From Pantoea sp. 18069 (GTDB taxonomy: Bacteria; Pseudomonadota; Gammaproteobacteria; Burkholderiales; Burkholderiaceae_C), in contig NZ_CACSJA010000001.1 of NCBI RefSeq assembly GCF_902706035.1, positions 124,001 through 188,000 of the forward strand: a stretch of 64,000 nucleotides of DNA. Direction: 5' to 3'. The translations under genes were made by a program, and so were the position numbers. A model generated the notes under the pieces. That model ran no database searches. It was not told where the DNA came from and worked only from the letters and a program-made list of their open reading frames with translations. Of this stretch, positions 56,589-64,000 are shown piece by piece (the stretch's first letter is position 1; each line of letters starts with the position of its first letter).

Positions 56589-57896
56589 ATGAATTTCAAA
56601 CCATTGGCCATCGCTGCAGCCATTGCTGCCACCTGCGTTTCCGCCCAAGCCCAAACCGAAATCCAGTGGTGGCATTCGATGACGGCGGTGAACAACGAGT
56701 GGGTCACCGACCTGGCCAAGCAGTTCAATGAAAGCCAAAAGGAATACAAGGTCGTTCCTACTTTCAAGGGTGTCTACGATGAAAGCATGACGGCCGCGAT
56801 CGCCGCTTTCCGCTCGGGCAACGCACCCCACATCCTGCAGGTGTTCGAAGTCGGCACCGCGACCATGATGGCGTCCCAGGGCGCGACCGTGCCCGTGGGC
56901 AAGATCATGACCGACGCCGGCCTGAACTTCGACCCCAAGGCCTACATCCCCGCCGTGGCCGGTTACTACACCGCGCCCAACGGCCAGATGCTGAGCTTCC
57001 CGTTCAACAGCTCGACCACGATCTTCTATTACAACAAGGACGCTTTCAAGAAGGCCGGCCTGAACCCCGACGTGGCACCCAAGACCTGGCCCGAAGTGTT
57101 CGAAGCCGCCAAGAAGCTCAAGGCCAGCGGCCACAGCTGCCCGATGACGCTGGCCTGGCAAGGCTGGACCCAGCTCGAGAGCTTCTCGACCTGGCACAAC
57201 GTCGAATTCGCCACCAAGGCCAATGGCCTGGGCGGCATGGACGCGCGCATGAAGGTCAACTCGCCGCTGCACGTCAAGCACATCGACAACCTGGGCAAGG
57301 CTGCCGCCGCGGGCGAATTCGTCTACAAGGGCCGTGCCTCGACCGCACAGGCCTCGTTCACCTCCGGTGAATGCGCGATGATCCAGACCTCGTCGGGCTT
57401 CTACGGCGACGTGGCGAAGAACGCCAAGTTTGCCTACGCACTCGCTCCCCTGCCCTACTACCCCGACGTCAAGGGTGCTCCGCAGAACACCGTCATCGGC
57501 GGCGCATCGCTGTGGGTCATGGCCGGCAAGAAGCCTGCCGAGTACAAGGGCGTGGCTGCATTCTTCGACTTCCTGTCGCAGACCAAGGTCCAGGCCGCCA
57601 GCCACCAGCGCACCGGCTACCTGCCCATCACCATGGCAGCCTATGACCTGACCAACAAGTCGGGCTTCTACGAGAAGAATCCCGGCACCGACGTGGCCGT
57701 GCAACAGATGATCCGCACGGTCACCGACAACTCGCGCGGCATCCGTCTGGGCAACTACGTGCAGATCCGCACCATCGAGGACGAAGAACTCGAACAGGTC
57801 TGGAGCGGCAAGAAGTCGGGCAAGGACGCGCTGGACTCCATCGTCAAGCGTGGCGATGAATTGCTGGTGCGTTTCGAGCGCGCCAACAAGAAGTAA
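56589..57896 (+). CDS. ugpB: sn-Glycerol-3-phosphate binding protein UgpB
   Basis: Periplasmic binding protein of the Ugp importer. The 435 residues have a signal peptide (AIAAAIAATCVSAQAQ), then TEIQWWHSMTAVNNEWVTDL, NAPHILQVFEVGTATMMASQ, MLSFPFNSSTTIFYYNKDAF and GASLWVMAGKKPAEYKGVA, all close to E. coli UgpB. GAGGAG lies 5 bp before the ATG at 56589. First gene of a complete ugpBAECQ cluster for glycerol-3-phosphate and glycerophosphodiester use. Confidence 0.95.
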   Translation: MNFKPLAIAAAIAATCVSAQAQTEIQWWHSMTAVNNEWVTDLAKQFNESQKEYKVVPTFKGVYDESMTAAIAAFRSGNAPHILQVFEVGTATMMASQGATVPVGKIMTDAGLNFDPKAYIPAVAGYYTAPNGQMLSFPFNSSTTIFYYNKDAFKKAGLNPDVAPKTWPEVFEAAKKLKASGHSCPMTLAWQGWTQLESFSTWHNVEFATKANGLGGMDARMKVNSPLHVKHIDNLGKAAAAGEFVYKGRASTAQASFTSGECAMIQTSSGFYGDVAKNAKFAYALAPLPYYPDVKGAPQNTVIGGASLWVMAGKKPAEYKGVAAFFDFLSQTKVQAASHQRTGYLPITMAAYDLTNKSGFYEKNPGTDVAVQQMIRTVTDNSRGIRLGNYVQIRTIEDEELEQVWSGKKSGKDALDSIVKRGDELLVRFERANKK

Positions 57897-57912
57897 GCAA
57901 TTTATACAAGGC

Positions 57913-57946
57913 TAAACCCCTATATTTGACGATATAGCGGGTTTTA
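57913..57946 (+). other. AT-rich hairpin after ugpB
   Basis: TAAACCC-C-TATAT...ATATA-GC-GGGTTTTA, an imperfect stem just 17 bp after the ugpB stop. It may protect the ugpB mRNA 3' end; there is no long T-run. Confidence 0.5.
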
Positions 57947-58062
57947 CGCTGGCACAGCGGCTGCCAGCTAGGCACAATACGCGCATATTCGCTGGATTAA
58001 GCGCTTCGACTCGGTTCGTTTAGATTCGCTTTTCACACCCAAGGTGGCCGGCGCCTTCCAAT

Positions 58063-58100
58063 CCTCCGAATTCCATCAAAGGGGTTCGGCGGTTTTTTTT
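58063..58100 (+). terminator. Intrinsic terminator/attenuator between ugpB and ugpA
   Basis: CCTCCGAATTCC (58063-58074) pairs with GGGGTTCGGCGG (58081-58092), one mismatch and two G-U pairs, loop ATCAAA, followed by T8. It lies only 13 bp before the ugpA ATG, so partial termination would lower permease and ATPase levels relative to the binding protein. Confidence 0.82.
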
Positions 58101-58113
58101 GTTTGTGAATCCC

Positions 58114-58995
58114 ATGGAAAAACGCGTACTTTTCCGCTCGACATGGCTGCCCTGGGCGCTGCTGATGCCCCAATTGCTGGTCATTGGCATCTTCTTCTTC
58201 TGGCCCGCGGCCCAGGCAGTACTCCAGTCGTTCCAGATCGAAGATGCCTTTGGCATGAGCACCGAATGGGTGGGCCTGGAGAACTTTACCAACCTGCTCA
58301 ACGATCCGACCTATCTCAACTCCTTCATGCGCACCGCCCTGTTCTCGGTGCTGGTGGCGGGCTTGGGTATCACGGTCTCGCTGGGCCTGGCGATCTTTGC
58401 CGATCGCATCGTGCGCGCGGCCATGATCTACAAGACGCTGCTGATCGTCCCCTACGCCGTGGCGCCGGTGATTGCCGGTGTGCTGTGGATGTTCATGTTC
58501 TCTCCCTCGCTGGGCGTCGTCGCCCACTACCTGGGCGAGCTGGGCTACAACTGGAACCACATCATGAACGAGAACCAGGCCATGGCGCTGGTGGTTCTGG
58601 CGTCGGTGTGGAAGCAGATCTCGTACAACTTCCTGTTTTTCCTGGCCGGCCTGCAGTCGATTCCGAAATCGCTGATCGAGGCCGCGTCCATCGACGGTGC
58701 CGGCCCCTGGCGCCGGTTCTGGAACATCCAGCTGCCCCTGCTGTCGCCGACCACCTTCTTCCTGCTGGTGATCAACATCGTCTACGCGTTCTTTGACACC
58801 TTCGGCATCATCGACGCAGCAACGGCCGGCGGCCCGGGTCAGTCGACCTCCATCCTGGTCTACAAGGTCTACCAGGACGGCTTCAAGGCGCTGGACCTGG
58901 GCAGCTCTGCCGCCCAGTCGGTGATCCTGATGATCATCGTCGTGGCCTTGACCGTGGTGCAGTTCCGCTACGTCGAAAAGAAGGTGCAGTACTGA
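58114..58995 (+). CDS. ugpA: sn-Glycerol-3-phosphate ABC permease UgpA
   Basis: Inner-membrane permease, 293 residues with six helices (for example [20 protein letters not shown]). The start [17 protein letters not shown] is very close to E. coli UgpA. EAA motif: [19 protein letters not shown] with [11 protein letters not shown] chose the ATG at 58114; no strong Shine-Dalgarno is seen because the T-run of the upstream terminator occupies that place. Partner of UgpE. Confidence 0.94.
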   Translation: MEKRVLFRSTWLPWALLMPQLLVIGIFFFWPAAQAVLQSFQIEDAFGMSTEWVGLENFTNLLNDPTYLNSFMRTALFSVLVAGLGITVSLGLAIFADRIVRAAMIYKTLLIVPYAVAPVIAGVLWMFMFSPSLGVVAHYLGELGYNWNHIMNENQAMALVVLASVWKQISYNFLFFLAGLQSIPKSLIEAASIDGAGPWRRFWNIQLPLLSPTTFFLLVINIVYAFFDTFGIIDAATAGGPGQSTSILVYKVYQDGFKALDLGSSAAQSVILMIIVVALTVVQFRYVEKKVQY

Positions 58996-59040
58996 TGACT
59001 ACCTCCTTCACCGCACCTGTTTTGAATCTGGAGCCCTGCC

Positions 59041-59889
59041 ATGGTTGACCGCCGTCCCTGGATCACAATCTTCTCCCACTTCGTGATGATCGTGGGCGTG
59101 CTGATCGTGGCCTTCCCCCTGTACCTGGCCTTCGTCGCGTCCACGCACACCGCGGATGCGATCGTCCAGTCCCCCATGCCACTGCTGCCCGGCGCACACC
59201 TCTGGGACAACTACCAGGCCGCGCTGTTCGGCTCGGGCAAGCTGGGCTCGAACACCAACGTCATGCACATGATGTGGGTCAGCTTCGTGACCGCCATGGT
59301 GATCACCGTCGGCAAGATCGCGATTTCGCTGCTGTCGGCTTTCGCCATCGTCTACTTCCGCTTCCCGTTCAAGATGCTGTGCTTCTGGGCCATCTTCCTG
59401 ACGCTGATGCTGCCCGTGGAAGTGCGTATCCTGCCGACCTACAAGGTCGTGGCGGAACTGGGCATGCTCAACACCTACGCGGGTCTCACGCTGCCGCTGA
59501 TCGCCTCGGCCACGGCCACCTTCCTGTTCCGCCAGTTCTTCCTGACGGTGCCGGACGAGCTGGTCGAAGCCGCGCGCATCGACGGCGCCGGCCCCATGCG
59601 CTTCTTCAAGGACGTGCTGGTGCCGCTGTCCAAGACTTCGGTCGCCGCACTGTTCGTGATCCAGTTCATCTATGGCTGGAACCAGTACCTGTGGCCACTG
59701 CTGATGACTACCAGCGAAGACATGTACCCGGTGGTCATCGGTATCAAGCGCATGCTCGCCGGCGGTGAAGCCGCCGTGGACTGGAACATCGTGATGGCCA
59801 CCGCCATCATCGCCATGCTGCCGCCCGCGGCGGTGGTGATGTTGATGCAAAAGTGGTTCGTAAAGGGCTTGGTGGACACCGAGAAATAA
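59041..59889 (+). CDS. ugpE: sn-Glycerol-3-phosphate ABC permease UgpE
   Basis: Second permease, 282 residues with six helices. Family features: FPLYLAFVASTHTADAIVQS, LTLMLPVEVRILPTYKVVAE, EAA loop ELVEAARIDGAGPMRFFKDV, NQYLWPLLMTTSEDMYPVVI, ending MQKWFVKGLVDTEK as in E. coli. Starts 45 bp after ugpA; ugpC follows 51 bp after its stop. Confidence 0.95.
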   Translation: MVDRRPWITIFSHFVMIVGVLIVAFPLYLAFVASTHTADAIVQSPMPLLPGAHLWDNYQAALFGSGKLGSNTNVMHMMWVSFVTAMVITVGKIAISLLSAFAIVYFRFPFKMLCFWAIFLTLMLPVEVRILPTYKVVAELGMLNTYAGLTLPLIASATATFLFRQFFLTVPDELVEAARIDGAGPMRFFKDVLVPLSKTSVAALFVIQFIYGWNQYLWPLLMTTSEDMYPVVIGIKRMLAGGEAAVDWNIVMATAIIAMLPPAAVVMLMQKWFVKGLVDTEK

Positions 59890-59940
59890 GCCCAGCATCC
59901 GCTCCTTTTGAACCTCTGAACGATCTGAACGAATACTCTC

Positions 59941-60951
<1,011 letters not shown>

Positions 60952-60962
60952 CTGCACCCCGC

Positions 60963-60988
60963 AAGAGAGCCCGAGTGGCTCTCTTTTT
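60963..60988 (+). terminator. Terminator between ugpC and ugpQ
   Basis: AAGAGAGCC-CGAGT-GGCTCTCTT followed by TTT. A nine-pair stem with a T-run, 11 bp after ugpC and 30 bp before ugpQ. Confidence 0.8.
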
Positions 60989-61018
60989 ACGTTCCCCGTC
61001 ATTTTTAATGGATTAGCG

Positions 61019-61774
61019 ATGACCGCCCCCTCGACCTCCTGGCCCTATCCCCGCTGGATTGCCCACCGCGGCGCCGGAAAGCTCGCCCCCGAGAACACCA
61101 TGAGCGCCTTCCGCCTGGGCGCGGCCCATGGCTGGCGCATGTTCGAATGCGACGCCAAGCTCAGCAGCGACGGCGTGCCCTTCCTGCTGCACGACGCCAC
61201 GCTGGAGCGCACGACCAACGGCCAGGGCACGGGCAGCAACCTGACCATGGGCGAGATCGCCCGGCTAGACGCCGGCAGCTGGCATTCGCGCGCCTACGCC
61301 GGCGAAGCCCTGCCCACGCTCGAGGCGCTGGCACGCTGGTGCCTGGCCAACCATTTGTGCCTCAACGTGGAAATCAAGCCCACGCCCGGCCAGGAAGCCG
61401 AGACCGGCCGCATCGTCGCCGAACTGATGACCCGCATCTGGCCGCGCGACGCCGTCCAGCCCCTGTTCAGCTCGTTCAAGCCCGAAGCGCTGCAGACCGC
61501 CAGGGAAGCCGCGCCGCATATCCCGCGCGCCCTGCTGGTCGACAAGTTCGCCGCAGACGATGCCGATTTCCAGATCGCGCAAGACCTGGACTGCGTGGCC
61601 ATGGTCTTCAACCACGCGCTGTGGGATGCCGCACGCGTGGCACAGGTGCATGGCCTGGGCATGCGCTGCCTCAGCTATACCGTCAACGACGAATGGGCCG
61701 TGCAGCGGCTGCTCGACCTGGGCACGGACGGCATCATCAGCGACCGGGTGGATCTGTTCAGCCCTGCCGCCTGA
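61019..61774 (+). CDS. ugpQ: Glycerophosphodiester phosphodiesterase
   Basis: Hydrolyses glycerophosphodiesters to glycerol-3-phosphate and alcohols. The 251 residues carry IAHRGAGKLAPENTMSAFRL with catalytic His and Arg, FECDAKLSSDGVPFLLHDAT with metal ligands and the second His, and LNVEIKPTPG. Cytoplasmic (no signal peptide), as UgpQ. Last gene of the ugp cluster, separated from ugpC by a terminator, so read-through or its own promoter must be used. Confidence 0.93.
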   Translation: MTAPSTSWPYPRWIAHRGAGKLAPENTMSAFRLGAAHGWRMFECDAKLSSDGVPFLLHDATLERTTNGQGTGSNLTMGEIARLDAGSWHSRAYAGEALPTLEALARWCLANHLCLNVEIKPTPGQEAETGRIVAELMTRIWPRDAVQPLFSSFKPEALQTAREAAPHIPRALLVDKFAADDADFQIAQDLDCVAMVFNHALWDAARVAQVHGLGMRCLSYTVNDEWAVQRLLDLGTDGIISDRVDLFSPAA

Positions 61775-61827
61775 AACTGCCCCGGCTGTTCGTTCTCCAT
61801 CAGCTGGACGAATACCGGGGCTTCGAT

Positions 61828-61936
61828 CCTTCGACGGGCTCAGGACTCAGCCCGAACGGATCTTTTGCGGTCATGCCCGAGCTCAAACGTTCGTGGTGAG
61901 CCTCCACCTCCCGTTCGCCCTGAGCTTGTCGAAGGG
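61828..61936. repeat. Palindromic intergenic element, copy 4
   Basis: Left CCTTCGACGGGCTCAGG (61828) and right CCGTTCGCCCTGAGCTTGTC + GAAGGG (61911-61936) are inverted; between them lie GCCCGAACGGATC and ACGTTCGTGGTGAGCC. Same family as the elements at 10980 and 33119. Confidence 0.8.
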
Positions 61937-61948
61937 CATCACACAAAC

Positions 61949-61976
61949 AAAAATCCAGGCCATGGCCTGGATTTTT
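61949..61976. terminator. Perfect 28-bp palindromic bidirectional terminator
   Basis: AAAAATCCAGGCCA followed by its exact reverse complement. A-run and T-run on both sides make it an intrinsic terminator in either direction, between convergent ugpQ and the amidohydrolase gene. Confidence 0.88.
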
Positions 61977-61992
61977 CATGGACGCCGTCAAA

Positions 61993-62892
61993 TCAGGCCA
62001 TGCCAGACAAAGGCAATTGGGCCCGCACATACTCGGCCACACCCTGCATCACCTTGTCCAGATGCGCCTGCAGCGGCGCGAAGCCGGCATTCGGCGCGCG
62101 CGTGTCCTCGTCCATATAGATGGGGCGGCGGATCTCGATCTGCAGGCTGTGGCGGTGGAGTTGCGGCTGGCCTATGCGGCCTATCAGCTCCACGCCCTTG
62201 TACGGCTCGTTGTAGGCCACGCTGTAGCCACCGGCCTGCAGCAGCTCGCCCACGAGGCGGATGAACTCCGGCGCGCAGGTCGTGCCGTCGCGGTCGCCGA
62301 GCACGAAGTCGGCCAGCGTGGCATCCGTGCGGCCCAGCCGCCGGTAGACGTCGTTGGGCATCGAATGCAGGTTCAGGTGCCAGACGCCGCCGAAACGCGC
62401 GACGCTGTCGTCTATCGCCTGCCGCAGCGCCGCGTGGTAGGGCTGCCAGTAGCCCTGCAGCCGCGACTGCACTTCGGCCACGCTGAGCTGGCGGTCGTAA
62501 AGCGGCGTGGGCTGGCCGTCGCGGATGATGCGCTGCCAGATGAGGCCCAGCCCCTGGCGGGTCTTGACGCTGGGCGCGAGCGGCGACGGCCAGGCCGTGG
62601 CCAGCTGCGCCGGATCGATGTCGTCGGCGGAACGGTTGACATCGATATAGGTGCGCGGAAACGTCGCCGCGAGCAGCGTCGCGCCATGCGCGGGCCAGCG
62701 CTGCCAGAGCCTGTGCACATCGGTGTCTTCGCCGCGGCGCAGCAGCGCCATCTCGACGCAGTGGCCGAAATCAGCCGGGTAGGCGGTGCCGCTGTGCGGC
62801 GAGTCGCAGACCAGCGGCAGGGCGCGCGCGGTCGGCGCGAACACCTCGACCGGGGTGTCCGGGCGGGGCTGCAGGAAGTCAGGCGCGGACAT
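61993..62892 (-). CDS. N-formylglutamate amidohydrolase family protein
   Basis: A 299-residue FGase-family hydrolase (HutG-like). Motifs: LVCDSPHSGTAYPADFG, TFPRTYIDVNRSADDID, HLNLHSMPND and QLHRHSLQIEIRRPIYMDE, giving the conserved His, Asp and Glu that bind metal. In histidine breakdown it releases formate from N-formylglutamate, but no other hut genes are near, so a different N-formyl or N-acyl substrate is possible. ATG overlaps the TctC-type gene stop (ATGA). Confidence 0.88.
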   Translation of the reverse strand: MSAPDFLQPRPDTPVEVFAPTARALPLVCDSPHSGTAYPADFGHCVEMALLRRGEDTDVHRLWQRWPAHGATLLAATFPRTYIDVNRSADDIDPAQLATAWPSPLAPSVKTRQGLGLIWQRIIRDGQPTPLYDRQLSVAEVQSRLQGYWQPYHAALRQAIDDSVARFGGVWHLNLHSMPNDVYRRLGRTDATLADFVLGDRDGTTCAPEFIRLVGELLQAGGYSVAYNEPYKGVELIGRIGQPQLHRHSLQIEIRRPIYMDEDTRAPNAGFAPLQAHLDKVMQGVAEYVRAQLPLSGMA

Positions 62893-63875
62893 CAATCCAG
62901 CTTGATGTTGGCGCGCTTGGCAACGGCCGTGTAGCGGTCGATGGCGGCGGTGATCTGGCGGCTGAACTCGGCCGGCGTATTGCCCATGGATTCACCCGAA
63001 ATGCCTTTTTGCTTCTCCAGGTAGTCGGGCATGGCCATGACCTTGTGCGCCGCGGCATTGAGCTTGGCGATGATGGCCGGGGGCGTGCCCGCAGGCGCGA
63101 CCAGGCCGAACCAGCCGCCGTCGCCCATGCCGGGGAAGCCCAGCTCGGTATAGGTGGGCACATCGGGCAGCACCTCGCTGCGCTTGAGCGCGAGCACGGC
63201 CAGCGGGCGCAGCTTGCCGGACTTGATGTGCACCAGCGTCGATGGCAGGTTGTCGGTCATCGCCGTGACCTGGCCGGCGAGCGCGTCGTTGATCGCCTGG
63301 CCCGCGCCCTTGTAGGGGATGTGCAGCATGTTGATGCCCGCCAGATTCATGAAGTTCTCGATGTTCGCATGGCCCAGCGAGCCGCTGCCGGGCGAGGCAA
63401 AGGTGTACTTGCCGGGCTCGGCCTTGGTCAGCGCGATGAATTCCTGCATGGTCCTGGCCGGCACGCTGTTATGGATCACGAACACGCTGGGCACGGACAT
63501 CACGTTGGTGATGGGCGCGAAGTCCTTGACGGCGTCATAGGGCAGCTTGGCCATGATGGCCGGGTTCGAGCCGTGCGTGGACACGGTCGCCATGCCTATG
63601 GTGTAGCCATCGGGCGCGGCCTTGGCGATCGCATCGGCACCGATGGAGCCGCCTGCGCCGCCGCGGTTCTCGACCACCACGGCCTTGCCCAGCACCTGGC
63701 CCATCTTGTCGGCCAGCAGGCGCGCCACCATGTCCGTCGAACCGCCGGCGCCGAACGGCACGATCAGACGCAACGGGCGGTTGGGGTAATCGGCCTGGGC
63801 ATGGGCCAGGGGCGCCAGCAAGGCGGTCGCAGCGCAGGCTGCAAGGCTGGACAACAGGGTTCTACGCAGGGCCAT
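62892..63875 (-). CDS. TctC-type (Bug) tripartite tricarboxylate binding protein
   Basis: A 327-residue periplasmic binding protein of the Bug/TctC family, very abundant in Comamonadaceae and Bordetella. Signal peptide RRTLLSSLAACAATALLAPLAHA, then YPNRPLRLIVPFGAGGSTDM, VENRGGAGGSIGADAIAKAA, LPYDAVKDFAPITNV and VPTYTELGFPGMGDGGWFGL, all signatures. GAGAGG precedes the ATG at 63875. No TctA/TctB membrane genes are visible; orphan Bug proteins are common. Translationally coupled to the amidohydrolase, which suggests a shared organic-acid or formyl-amino-acid ligand. Confidence 0.93.
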   Translation of the reverse strand: MALRRTLLSSLAACAATALLAPLAHAQADYPNRPLRLIVPFGAGGSTDMVARLLADKMGQVLGKAVVVENRGGAGGSIGADAIAKAAPDGYTIGMATVSTHGSNPAIMAKLPYDAVKDFAPITNVMSVPSVFVIHNSVPARTMQEFIALTKAEPGKYTFASPGSGSLGHANIENFMNLAGINMLHIPYKGAGQAINDALAGQVTAMTDNLPSTLVHIKSGKLRPLAVLALKRSEVLPDVPTYTELGFPGMGDGGWFGLVAPAGTPPAIIAKLNAAAHKVMAMPDYLEKQKGISGESMGNTPAEFSRQITAAIDRYTAVAKRANIKLD

Positions 63876-64000
63876 GGGAAATCCTCTCGGGGGATGTGGT
63901 TCGAAAACGCTGATTCTGGGCAGACTGCGCGCCCGCGAAAAGAGACAAAATGACACGCAACTATTACCAACCGTCATAATTGCCCGCGCCATGCGCATGC

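Noticed and set aside
63950-64000. Start of a divergent gene at the right edge (ATG near 63990)
   Set aside because: Too little sequence remains to judge a reading frame.

Overview
The window is 64 kb of high-GC (roughly two-thirds G+C), densely coded chromosomal DNA from a betaproteobacterium. Gene content and order (mutY-GTPase-mutM, TPR-lolB-ispE-tRNA-Gln-prs-rplY-pth, fmdB-DUF502-aspS-nudB, ubiE-tim44-ubiJ-ubiB) point to Burkholderiales, most likely Comamonadaceae (Acidovorax/Comamonas/Delftia grade). I see no prophage, insertion sequence, plasmid gene, rRNA or CRISPR array. The genus assignment is inference.

Region 1-13.2 kb (all minus strand) is the most interesting accessory block. 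Reading in the direction of transcription, it holds an ECF sigma factor and FecR-type anti-sigma gene behind a textbook Fur box; then an orphan STN signalling domain where a TonB-dependent receptor would be expected; then PepSY membrane protein, DUF3649, DUF3325, a small exported protein, a DUF6162-type protein, ZnuA-like binding protein, ATPase, permease and a second binding protein; then DUF4198, MacA and MacB (cut by the window edge). The order PepSY...SBP-ATPase-permease-SBP matches the Pseudomonas FpvGHJK-FpvCDEF periplasmic iron-release system for ferri-pyoverdine. The MacAB-type pump resembles PvdRT, which recycles the emptied siderophore. I read this as a compact siderophore iron-release, iron-import and recycling operon, with the receptor barrel missing.

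Region 13.2-18.5 kb is a mixed stretch: exported peroxiredoxin, short-chain dehydrogenase, a membrane diguanylate cyclase, serA, and a minus-strand CAU-anticodon tRNA that looks like tRNA-Ile2. Region 18.5-33.1 kb is housekeeping: hrcA, nadK, recN, rapZ, mutY, a dynamin-like GTPase, mutM, a TPR protein, lolB, ispE, tRNA-Gln, prs, rplY and pth. Region 33.2-39 kb carries a YfhL-type ferredoxin and a complete five-gene dipeptide/oligopeptide-type ABC importer.

Region 39.2-45.5 kb (minus strand) holds a LysE exporter flanked by GC-rich repeats, a BLUF blue-light sensor directly behind folE, an endonuclease/phosphatase-fold protein, nudB, aspS, DUF502 and FmdB. Region 45.5-56.2 kb holds a Na+/solute symporter, the ubiquinone cluster ubiB-ubiJ-tim44-ubiE with DUF971 and HIT genes, and a 1303-residue FAD/Fe-S oxidoreductase. 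Region 56.6-61.8 kb is a complete plus-strand ugpB-A-E-C-Q glycerol-3-phosphate system with two internal terminator-like hairpins. The right end has an N-formylglutamate amidohydrolase behind a TctC-type binding protein.

Two sequence-wide features stand out. A family of palindromic intergenic elements (TTCGACAAGCTCAGGGCGAA type) occurs at 10980, 33119, 47115 and 61828. Also, the AUA isoleucine codon, normally avoided in GC-rich genomes, is used repeatedly here, mostly as ATA-GGC, and the decoding tRNA-Ile2 may be encoded in the window.
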